From Plasmodium brasilianum (Eukaryota; Apicomplexa; Aconoidasida; Haemosporida; Plasmodiidae): a DNA stretch of 64,000 nucleotides. Made by a program: the position numbers and the translations under genes. Location: the NCBI RefSeq assembly GCF_023973825.1, contig NW_027122940.1, positions 1 through 64,000 of the forward strand, in the 5' to 3' direction. The notes under the pieces were generated by a model. The model was not told where the DNA came from. It ran no database searches and saw nothing but the letters and a program-made list of their open reading frames with translations. Positions 52,438 to 63,891 of this stretch are shown here, in pieces; position 1 is the stretch's first letter, and each line of letters starts with the position of its first letter.

Positions 52438-53415
52438 ATGAAACTAATGATTTTAGTTATAATTGCAGAGTTTATCCTTTTAACATGGAGAAGCAGCTTC
52501 ATTAGTATTAAGGTATTGTAATATTATTTAAGTATATTTGAATTTTTCATTATCTTCTTGTTTTATATTAATTAAAAATGTTTTTTGGAAAGGTATTTTC
52601 TACTCATTATATAACAAATATATAATATTGTTTTTTTTTAGTTTCCTATTAGCAAATATTTAAATGAAAACTGCAATGTTGTTAGAAAATTAAATATAAG
52701 AACTTATCGATTACTACGAAAACACAAGAAGGATACGCATTCAAGTACTGTGGAAATACAAGAAGAGATACCATATAATATAGAGAACAAAAATAAGCAT
52801 ATACGCAGTAATGAAGAAGAAGATACATCAAGAAATAAAAAATCATATAGAAGTTCATTAAATAATGGCGGAAGTCATATACAGGATAAGAAAAATAAAT
52901 CCTGTATATTTGAAACGAAAAATTATTCTCATTTAGAAAAAAAAATATTCAAAGAACTTGATTATGAGAATTTTCTTAAATATAACAGGATAATTAGTAA
53001 TAAATTCTACAAAAAAATAATGTTTAAAAAATATAGACTAAGACTTTCCTTACCTTTATTATTGTTTTTGTTTTTATCAATATCACTAATATTAGATTTA
53101 TTCGTGGGTTATGGTATCATGTATATTTTGCGTTATTTATTGAATACATATGGAAATTCTGCATGGAATACGTTAGGGAAAAAATTTGGTGATCTTATAG
53201 GAAAAACATGGGGGGATTATTTAAAGCCATTTTTTACGGCTCCACAATGGGCTAAAGAAAATGTTAAAGGAAAAGTGTATGCATCAACTGGTTTAATAGG
53301 TCTTATAACATATTTTTTACCCTTCATCATATTAGGTGTCACAGTTATATCAGGAATTATTTATTATAACAGAAAAGTTAAAAAATATGAAAAAATTAAG
53401 TTAAGAAAAAGATAA
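52438..53415 (+). CDS. Two-exon exported membrane protein, fam-l-like
   Basis: Exon 1 is 52438-52512 (25 codons, MKLMILVIIAEFILLTW), the intron 129 nt with donor GTATTG, and exon 2 is 52642-53415; about 282 residues. The usual MEQ start is missing: the homologous position reads ATA, and the first methionine is four codons further in, so the signal sequence is shortened but still hydrophobic. Exon 2 opens FPISKYLNENC and carries TYRLLRKHKKD at about residues 46-56, with arginine replacing the usual alanine after R-L-L. The fam-l block IFETKNYSHLEKKIFKELDY lies at about 114-133. Helices lie at about 158-177 and 244-267, with the tail KKYEKIKLRKR. The loop between helices is glycine/tryptophan-rich and unique. 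The frame is intact from the acceptor onward, extending 36 codons upstream of the first GTG/ATG-like codon. Confidence 0.85.
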
Positions 53416-55669
53416 ATTGAATAGTAAAAAAATATGACATTTTTGGAAATAATTCTTTAATAAAAAGTAATATCTTTAGTAATTTTCTAATAAAAATACA
53501 AATAATTTCTTATATATTATAAATATATAGAAGCCTTCGAATATTGCTTAATATACAAGAGTAAAAAATATATTCTTGGTTTTTTAATATATTTAAATGT
53601 TTTCATATTTTTCAATTCGTAATATAAAGTGTTATTCCAGCTTAAATATATAAGTGATAATATATAAATATTTCTTATATACAAATATTTTTGTAAAACA
53701 AATATTGTTTTGCATTTAAATTAATATATAATGGCACAAATATTATATTTTTTCTGAGGTTCTGTGATAATTAATATTTTATCTTAAAAGAACTTCTCTC
53801 TATTTTACGTATTGTTCTAGTCTAAAATAGTTATTTGTTCTAGTTATTAAGAATATTTATTATTAGTTCAAATTATAAACAAATGTGTTTTGTTTTATAT
53901 TAAATGAAAAAATGTAAACATACTTAGTTGCATGAATATGTATATATATATTTTCGTTACTAAATACATAATGTAATATTCATTCTATAAAATATGTTTT
54001 ACGAAATATATGCCATAAGATATAATTATCATAAAAATTATTTTAATTTAATTTTAGTGCTTTATACATGATATAATCTTGATGACGCAAATATATAATA
54101 AAAAAATATACTTATTTAATGTTCATTATTTATATTTGTTAACCACTTAATAGATTGTGTAATTTTACCATTAGAATGAAGATTTATATTTATTTTTTAT
54201 TAAATTTAATGTTGGAGCTAATAAAAGTTTGTCATAACGAATTAAATATATAATGTATTGAAAATTTATAAATAAATAAAATATATATACTTTTTTATTT
54301 TGTACATTATTAAAATATTATATAATTGAATTAAATATATACATATATTAATAAGAAGTATGTATAAATCCTTTTTTTTTTTATATTGTAAAAGGTAGAA
54401 TATGTTTATATATATATGTAAAAAGCCATAGAGTCCTTAATAATATTGAAAAAATATATATTGTTCTTTATTAATATAATAATGAATATGTATTTTTTTT
54501 TTCATATATTTCCTATAAGACATGTATACAAATATATTAAATAAAAAGCTAAAATTTTTTTAGAGATTTATATGAATAAACATAATTTATATTGACAATT
54601 AAATATTTATTTATATTTAGAACTTTCCTTTTTTAAATAAGATGTAATTAAAAATAGATCATAGTTTTTTTAATTACATCGTACATAACATGGTTCTTTG
54701 ATTATATAAATTTTAATTCTATTTAAAAATTATTATGTATTTCTTGTATAAGATTTAATTAAGTGTAATGTATTTTATTTTATAATAAGAATCTTTTGCT
54801 TGTAATTTTCATTACTAATTTTAATATATTAAATTTACTTTTTTAGAATTTCTAATGAAAATTATAGTATAATATTAATATATATTTTAGTTATCTCATT
54901 TATAGTCATTTAAACAGATTAATTCAGTTAATGAAATAACTTATGTTAAATTTGTCTCTGAAGAAATATACTAAAGTGATAAGAAATTTGAGATTTATAT
55001 GGACGAACAATCGTGACTGATGAATTTTAAAAGATTACTAGTAATTATTTTAGTATAAAACATTTATATGTATATTTTTTTTTGTTAATATTTAGTAACA
55101 CTCTATGTTGTTAAAATATTTTCTTCAGTATTTATAATATATATATACATGTGAAATTATTATATTACGATAATATATATATATATATATATTTTTTTAT
55201 TTTTTTATTATTTTTTAATAATTTTCAAAAATTATTATGTGAATATGTATATCGAATATAAATTACATATAAACATATATCAGTAAGTAGTTCCTTATAT
55301 TTTTGATTTTCCATTTTTATATAATTTTCTTACTTCTCCCTTTTACCTAACTTTTTGGTTTTATTTTGTTTCCAATTAATACTTGAAAATTAAAATTAAA
55401 ATAATAATAATTTATTAATTTTAATGGAATTAAATACTGTAAGAATTTAAAAATTAAAAAATATGTAGAATATTCGTTTTACTATTGTGACCAATTTATT
55501 GATATGTGGATATAATGTAGAACTGATACGATAATCGTTGTGATATATAAGGTTATAATTATAAAAATTATTTTATTTTGTATACTTAGTGTGCAGCAGT
55601 TCACTGTAGCCATATGAATTAACGGATTGTGTATTCATAAATTTTAATAAAAATAATTAGTGAAAAATT

Positions 55670-55894
55670 TTGAATTACACTTATGTTTATGTAAGCATTA
55701 AGAATATAATGGTCATGAACTATACAATTTCTTTTTTTAGGTTACAAATGTCTCTATGTAAACAACTTATTAATCGAGAAAATTACGCAGAAAAAAGAGA
55801 GAATGGAGAGAAAAAATCATATATAACAAAGATATGCAAAAGAGATTCCAAGAAAACAAAAGTAAGAAAAATAAAAAAAGATAAAATCATATAA
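55670..55894 (+). other. Uncertain lysine-rich ORF
   Basis: The second half, from about 55745, reads LQMSLCKQLINRENYAEKRE, then KKSYITKICKRDSKKTKVRK. It follows a T-rich acceptor-like TTTTTTTAG at 55732-55740. This charged composition is unlike the random ORFs of the window, so it may be an exon or relic. There is no homology I recognise and no partner exon located. Confidence 0.2.
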
Positions 55895-58800
55895 AACGTC
55901 ATTAATTGCGAAACAAAACATATATATATATAATTGCTAATAATAAAACCTCTTTTTCTGCTTTTTTTTTTTTCTATATTAGAACCAAAGTAAAACAGAA
56001 ATTTTTTTAAAAACAAAGATGGATACACACAAAAATGTTTAATAAATAAGAGACAGATTAAAAAGGTAAGTACAGTTATATAAAAGGTTTTTCTAAATTA
56101 TTTCTTCATTCCTTTGTTAAAATAAAAAAAAGAATAACAAAGAATATAAGCGTCTAATTATGTACATAGAAATTGAGGATATAAGAACTGAAAACATATT
56201 TTTATTAATGAATCTATATATCACACATGTTGCTATAGCGAATATATATATATATATATCATAAAGTGATATGTCAATTTACATATTTCCTCATTTGTAC
56301 CTTCCTATGTTTCATAAATACGGCATACATTCATAGGTAGAAAAGTACATTGAATTATTTTCCTGCATAATTACAAAAGTTCATTTAATCACTTTTTTTT
56401 CTATAGAATTCGCATGACAAAATTAAGATAGAAAAAATAAAGTGTGTTTTATATGGAATGTTTTATATATTCAGCCTTATGATATTTTTTGTTTAATTTC
56501 TTTTTGTGAACATGTTTTGTATATATATATAAGTACATTTTTTATATGTTGACTCCATCTGTAGAATATATTTATAGAGACTCTAATATGTAATTAAACC
56601 TTTAAAAAAAATATAACCAATAATACATTTTTCATCGAAAGGTAACATCTGTACATAAGTAAATGGAATGGTTTGAGTACATAATTGTGTGCATGCTTTT
56701 GTGGGTACATAAGATTGAATTATTCATGATTGAATGCATGTTTATGCATATGCCACTTCTGAATATATATATATTTTTCATATACTATCATTCTTTGGAT
56801 GTTTTAGCATGTTTACATTGATAAGTTGTAAACGTATGCATATACATATATATGTACATACAAACATTTGTATGCTGGAAATTTATTTACATGTTTTTTC
56901 TAACATTACTCCTTATGTTTTAATGTTGCACATAGACTCATGTAAATGTTCATGTATAGAAGACAAAAAGAGACGAACGATATAACTCTGATATATGACG
57001 AGATAATATCACCAAAGTATGAAGTTCATTGAAAAAAATATTTCGCTTAAGGTTGTTAAAAAAAAGAACAAAAAATATAAATTATAAGGCAACTAAATAT
57101 GTTGCTAATTAAATTTATTAGTTGTATAGATAATCCATTTAACAGTAGCTCCATTTTATATTATGTCACATTTGTAAATATACATGTGATTACTTTTATT
57201 AAAGGTGCTTATGAAGGTTTTTAATTAGCATAATTGTTATAAGAATTAAGAAAGAGCGAATTAGAAAGTAAAAATTGGAAAAGTATAAAATGGAAAGTTA
57301 AATATTATTAGTTCGTTAGAGTTCTATGAAAACAATTTACATATACAGAAATGCGTAGGGTGGTCTTACGAGTGGATGCACATCTCTATAATATATATCG
57401 TATATAAACAAGTTGTAAGTATGTATACACAAGGAATAATAAAAATTATGAACAAAAAAGTTATTTATTTATAAATGAATATAATGAATTTATTCATTTG
57501 GAACCAGAAAAAAAAAAACTAAAATATAATTATTATTATTACTTTTTTTTTGTAAACATTACATTGGATTAAACACGTAAACTTATTGGTAATAAGAAAA
57601 AATTAAGTATGCATTGAAAAAAATAAATTAATTAGAATAAATATATGTCAGAAAACTCTTGAGTAGAATGAAATACAAGCACATAAAAATTATAATAGTT
57701 CTCGTTTTAGAGAATATTTTATTATATATGCTTGTGTAAACATAATAGAATTTATAGGAGCACTGTTGTAGAAATACTACTAAATAAAGCAATAGGAAAA
57801 TAAGAATTTTATGGAATATATCTATAATCCGTATTAATCAATTTTTAAATAAAATAATGAAATTAAAGAAGTCATATGTTGCATTATTTTTACAACATTA
57901 ATAACATATCTAATTAGAAGAAACAAAAATTATTAATTTAAAATTAATATTTATGAGAAATTTTTATTACAAGTAACATTAAATATACAATATAGCAATA
58001 AGAATTAAGGGGTTAATATTAATATCTATATCTATATATTTAATAATGCCATTATTTTATATTGTATACATTTACTAAGGAACGAATTAAATATTTCAAG
58101 AAAAAATGTAAATAAGTTATTGATAATTCTTTCATTTTGATGAATTTGCATATTTATATTGTGGTGCATATATTTAATTCATATAACATGAATATAATAA
58201 TTTTAGAAAAAACTAATGCCCCTAAAAAATATCAACTATATTTTGTACTTGAACATTTAGGAAATAATTATTAAAAAGAAACTCATAAGATTATATAATT
58301 ATTATCATTGCATATTATTTACAATAGGTAGAATTAATTATTAAGTTTCTCTGTTATGCTTTTTTATATAAGCACAAATTTATAAATTTTGAAAAAGTGT
58401 TATGCAGATGAAAGAATCATTTAAACTTCTTGAACCAAGAATCTTATTAATTATGTTTATATCTAAATATGTAAATTTATATAGTGCATATACATACGAA
58501 AATATAAAATAAAATAATAATAATAATAACCTTATTTTTCTGTAATACTCCAGAGCAATGTGTATTATGTAGAATATGGAAAATTTAAGTATATATTGTA
58601 TTTATTTTTAATTATTTATTTTTTAGAAGGGTAGTTTACTTACATAAATTAGTATCAGTTTATTATTATATAATTAGAATAATATATATATCATATTACA
58701 TTTTTTTAATTATCTACGTTTATTGTATTAAATAAACAATGTGGAAAACAATTTTTTTTGCTTTTATATGTATAATTCATTAACAATGTAATTTATTTTA

Positions 58801-59089
58801 TTTGAATAGGTTACATAGTTGTTGTAGTTTAATGTTTTAATTTATGAAATATTTATTTATATACCAATATAAGATATATACGTTATTATTTTCTTCATAA
58901 AAATGTCAAAGAAAAATGAATTCATTAAAGGTTTTTTTAAATTTTATTATATGTTATATTATGCATTATTTTTTAGTATTTCTTAATTATATTATTCTGT
59001 GCTGTAAATTATTTTATTTAAAATGAAATGGTTATTGTAATTCTTTTTCTTAATATTAATAATTACTAAAAATGTTTCCTTATTACATA

Positions 59090-61141
59090 TATTATCCAAT
59101 AGTTATTATTTTTTTTAATATTATTATTTCCCTATATATTATAAATTAATAACATTTCTAACAAAAAAAAAAAAATATAAATTAATTCATAAATTTAATA
59201 AATTTGATTTTAGTCATAATAAATAAAATACTTTTTTAATCATATGTAAATTATAGTATTCCATTTATTATAATATCATATAATTATATAAAAGCGTAAT
59301 ATTGCATAGAGCTCTTTAATAGAATTAAATTTTTTATTTGAATTAAATCATAGAATATAATTTTAAACTTATTCTAGTACAAATTATTTTCATGTCGAAT
59401 ATATATGGCACACATTAGATTATAATTTATGCCATAAAAAAAAAGTCTGTTTTTATTTTTTTTTCGATCCTTCAAACAATATTGTATACTATACAATAAC
59501 TTGCGTTTTTTAGATGCAAAATAACGTTTAAAAAGTATAAAAGTTAGAACTAAATAAGCATATTATTACGAAGTTAAGTAATAAAATAATTGTTTTTCTA
59601 ATGTATGCTAATATTATTAATCTCAAAAAATATGTAATTTTTTTATTCTAATTATAAAATAAAACTTTTGTTTACCAGAAAATCAATTTTTTTTTCTTGA
59701 AAAGTATTAATAACAAAAATTTAGAACTGTTCTCTTAGTCTATTAAAATATGTATATTTTTTAATCATTCAATAATAAAATTAGTTTTCCCGAATATCAT
59801 TTCTATTTTGCTTCTTTTATAAATAAATTTAATTGAAATATTAACAAAAATATTTTTAAAAAAATAATTTAGCTTTTTTATAACTTGCACATTACTTATG
59901 GAATTTAATAATTATTCAAAAATTAAAATAAAATAGATACAGAAATTACTTTACGCTTATATCCCTGAATTGTTAATATACTGTAGCATTTTTATCTAAA
60001 TGGATCTATTATAAAATTAATTAAATACAGCTTTAATGGAAAAAATAAATATTTTATATTTGTATAATCACATGAATTTATCCTTTTTAATTCTTTATGT
60101 CCATATTTAATTACTGTAGAATAACAAGTTAGCATAATATTTGTTCTATATTTTTGGTTCTGCATGTTATATATACATATATATATATATTTATAAAAAA
60201 AATTTTATTACGCGTAAGGAAATTTATCGCCTTATAAATAATAAAAATGTTTTTATTTCATTTTAATGCACCTTTTATATCACTTTAGATAATTAGAACT
60301 GTGAAGATGAAATATTATACAAAAAAAATGTTATTTTATTTTCAGAAAATAAGAAGCGACGAAATAGTATAAAATTAAATATATGTTAAATGGTAACGTA
60401 GATATTGATTCATGCAATGAAGAGGTAATGTTGAATTAAAAGATGATGCGATGTATTATTGTAAAGATAATGATAATTCTAGATATATATCCAAGTAATT
60501 ATTCATGAAAGGGATATCTGTTGTACTCAAGCCATATATTGTGATACGTTTTAAAAAAAAAAGCTAAAAGAAGTATTTATTCCTATAAATAAAAACAAAA
60601 AATATGGATTCTCTTCGAAGAAAAACAGTTTAAAACTTTCAGAATGTATGAATACAACTTTAGCATTTACTCAGTGGAATTCATTTTTTATAGTATTTTT
60701 ATTATATTGTTAGTTCTTATTCGTTTCGGTAATATGTAATATATATTTCGATGAGAAGGAATTACGTGATTATTTAATTTTTAAGACGGAGTTACAAAAG
60801 TATATTTGTTAGTCACTTCTTTTGTATTTTAATGATCTATGTACTATTAAAATTCTAAAATAAACCCGCTGAAATAGAAAGAGATAAAATTAAAGCTTAG
60901 TTATATTTGATAGATTTTTTTTCGGAAACATGTTTTTTTTGTATCTAATGAAATTTTTGATTATTATTAATGAAAATATGTTAACAAAAATAAATTGTTG
61001 TATACTTATAATTTCTTACTTATGGAACCTAGATATTGTACAATTATATGCTCATATATAAAAGTAATAATATATATATTAAGTAATATTAACGTTACTC
61101 AAGTTTATATATTTTTTTTGGTATTACAATTTATTGTTCTG

Positions 61142-61180
<39 letters not shown>
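59090..61180. repeat. Diverged spacer segment, copy B (partner at 39.2-41.4 kb)
   Basis: TTTAGTCATAATAAATAAAA near 59211 matches the A copy. About 1.24 kb later the relic strings NGNVDIDSCNEE and YYCKDNDNSRYISK (about 60389-60500) correspond to NGYYDPENEDYRYESK in copy A. An open stretch LKLSECMNTTLAFTQWNSFF near 60632-60691 suggests further decayed coding sequence. The family is unknown and the alignment is by eye. Confidence 0.4.
61145..61177. repeat. AT dinucleotide microsatellite
   Basis: About sixteen AT units. Confidence 0.85.
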
Positions 61181-61183
<3 letters not shown>

Positions 61184-62440
61184 CATTATTTATTCATTAA
61201 AATATGAATTTTAAATTTCTCAATAAACGGGATTGAAATATGTACTTTATATGCAACAAGCATATGTGTAATTGTTTCCCTTGGATTTATATTATAATAT
61301 ATATTTCATGTTTAAACTATTATATAATATCATAATTAATGTAACTTCGCTTAGATAATGATGTAATTTATATTTTTAACAATTTCTCTTTTTTTTTTTT
61401 AAGGGTTCTATGTTTTAATATATGATTTTATTAATAAATATATGATATATTACTTTTAATTTTAATATATTTAATTTTTATTTAAGAAAAACTATGTGGT
61501 TTTTTGTATTAGAATGTACTTTTTATTTAAATGTAAACATAACAAAACTATTTTAAAAAATAATTCTTATAAAAATTATATGTTTCATGAGTTATTTGAT
61601 GTAAGAATGCATTAATAAATTTCTGGATTTGTTTATTTTTTAATATGAAATAATAATTAAATAATAATAGAATTCTCCTTCAAATAAGCAATTATTAACA
61701 TTGCATTATTAATTTCAGAATTTATGAAGCTTTATATTTAAAACAGTAGTTTTATGAAAATTTATCCTTTTACTTTTTATCTTAAATAATGACTGGACAT
61801 AATTCTTTTTTATAAGAATTACTTATTCTTCTATGGTAAAATATATTTGTAAGAAAAAATTATATTCATGTATACATTTAACATAATTAAACAAGTATAT
61901 TAACATATCATCATTCTTATCATGTGAATATAATATATAAAACAGTTGCCCTCTTTTTATTTATTATATTTCTTCTGAATATATATATTAGCTCAAACAA
62001 ACTATATATAAAGAAATCGACAAAATTTAAAACCTTTCATTTATAAAAAATAATATAAAATACAACTAATTAAATATATTACCGTTCAAAAATAATATTA
62101 CAAGAATAAAATGTCCGTATTTATTTACTTTATAAATTTGTTATTTTTTACTAGTTTAAGTGATTTATCTATATTTTATAATTAAAATATATTGTAGACC
62201 ATAAAAGAATGCGTATGTTTAAGCAGTAAACAATGCCGATACTACAAATAATAAAAAAAAAAAATTTGTACAAAATATTATTTTCTATTTTTATTGTTAC
62301 TATTTTTTATTATTATGATAATTAATATTGTTTTAGAAATAAACAGATTTTCCAGAATATAATTTTCAAAATTATTTGAATTATTAATAGGAAAACATAA
62401 TTTAAATAAGTGATATTTATTCTAATATGTAGAGTAATGA

Positions 62441-62482
62441 ATTATCTATATTCTCTACATTCTGTATTCTCTATATACTCGA
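62441..62482 (+). promoter_or_regulatory. Conserved fam upstream block (CTACATTCT type)
   Basis: Reads TTATCTATATTCTCTACATT then CTGTATTCTCTATATACTC, about 404-445 bp upstream of the start at 62886. It is followed directly by an AT microsatellite. Confidence 0.45.

Positions 62483-62486
<4 letters not shown>

Positions 62487-62513
<27 letters not shown>
62487..62513. repeat. AT dinucleotide microsatellite
   Basis: AT run within the promoter region of the gene at 62886. Confidence 0.8.
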
Positions 62514-62644
62514 TAAGAATGTATATATATATATTTATTTTTTATGAAAATTGATAAAAAATTTATTTAATTACTTCACTATAATAAATAAATAATTAAT
62601 ATATTATGAATATCTATTAATGACCTCATTTTGTATTATATTAA

Positions 62645-62674
62645 TTAATGTTACTTTTTTATAAATAACATTAA
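62645..62674 (+). promoter_or_regulatory. Nine-base inverted repeat shared with the 12.7 kb promoter
   Basis: TTAATGTTA (62645-62653) and TAACATTAA (62666-62674) flank a 12-nt spacer beginning CTTTTTT. The promoter at 12741-12770 has the same arms, the same spacing and a spacer differing by one base. It lies about 212 bp before the start, compared with 191 bp there. Confidence 0.45.
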
Positions 62675-62885
62675 AATAAAAATTTTATAATTTATTTTTG
62701 AGCTTATATTTTTTTGTCTCTTTTAAAATGAAAAATTATATATTTGAACTTTTTATTATATTTTTACAAAAAATAACAAAGAATAATTAAATAAATAATA
62801 ATAGTATAATATATTTTAAAAAGAATATTTTATTATTGTTAATTATATACTTGCTAAGGATATCATTGCATTAAATATATATATG

Positions 62886-63891
62886 ATGGAACAAAAAATA
62901 AAGACCTTTTTATTTAAAAAAATATCTACGTTAATCTTTTTATGTTGGATATGTAATATTGATACTTATACGGTTTGATAATATTATTTAAGGATATTTT
63001 GTATTATTTATATTATTCGTATTTTATTTTTATTAGTACTTCTTTTAGTGTGAGATTATTCATTTGATCAATTGATAAACTTTTTTTTTATTTTTTTAGA
63101 GTATGCATAGCAAATCTTTGGATAATTTAGACAATCATAGTAGAAAATTATATTCAAGAAATTATCGTTCACTGGCAAAATATAAGCAGGATAAGGATAT
63201 GTGTATTGTACATTTAATGGAACAAATACCAAATGGAGTGAATGATAAACAAGATATGTCTAATAATGAAAAAGCTTCCTTAGAAAAAAAGAATTACCCA
63301 AATGCAAGTTCACAAAGGAGTTCAAGAGGACTTAAAAAAAATATGAAAAATAATTCTTGTATATTTGAAACCAAAAAATATTCCCATTTAGAAAAAAAAA
63401 TTTTCAAAGAACTTGATTATGTAGATTTTCTTAGAAGCAACAAGACATTAAGTGATCGTATTTATAAAAAGATAATGCTAAAAAAATGCAGACTACGATT
63501 TGCATTACCTTTATTACTATTCTTGTTGTTATCAATATCCTTCATTTTAGATTATTCTTGTAGTTTTGGGCTTGTAGGAGGATTGTTTAATGCCATAGTT
63601 TATTTTCTGCCTGATAAAGTAAGTAACATTGGGAAATTAGCTAGTAAACAAATTAATAAGGCCTTAAAATCTATATCTGACGCTTTGAGGTCGTCACCTG
63701 TTCATGGGTTGTTCGATAATGTGGTAGTATTACCATCAGGTGCTAAAGCAAACTATTGTGTACAAAGTTTTTTTAATTTTCTAATTTATTTCATACCCTT
63801 CTTTATATTAGGTGTCATACTAATATTAGGAATTGCTTATTATCACAAAAAAGTTAAAAAATATGAAAAAATTAAGTTCAGAAAAATATAA
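62886..63891 (+). CDS. Two-exon exported membrane protein, fam-l-like
   Basis: Exon 1 is 62886-62972 (29 codons, MEQKIKTFLFKKIS), the intron 127 nt with donor GTTTGA, and exon 2 is 63100-63891; about 292 residues. A second ATG directly before (62883) could also start it. Exon 2 carries YRSLAKYKQDKD at about residues 51-62. The fam-l block IFETKKYSHLEKKIFKELDY lies at about 117-136. Helix 1 is at about 162-180 (LPLLLFLLLSISFIL) and helix 2 at about 253-277, with the tail KKVKKYEKIKFRKI. The inter-helix loop, about 70 residues, is the longest of the copies here and is predicted amphipathic/helical in part (KLASKQINKALKSISDAL). The N-terminal half and the intron are near-identical to the gene at 43631, while exon 1 and the loop are not. 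Intact; function unknown. Confidence 0.88.

Larger units (their letters stand above)
53416..62885. other. Gene-free spacer of about 9.5 kb
   Basis: The first 350 bases repeat the fam 3' flank. About 55.6-57.4 kb is a little less A/T-rich and has two open stretches (55670-55894, lysine-rich; 56734-56985, histidine/tyrosine/cysteine-rich) without recognisable motifs or convincing splice structure. The segment 59.1-61.2 kb resembles 39.2-41.4 kb. AT microsatellites lie at 55173-55192, 61145-61177 and 62487-62513. The final 450 bases carry the shared upstream blocks of the next gene. Confidence 0.5.

Noticed and set aside
56734..56985. 83-codon plus-strand ORF rich in H, Y, C and I
   Set aside because: Built largely from ATATGCAT/TACATA-type simple sequence; no signal exon, no family motif.
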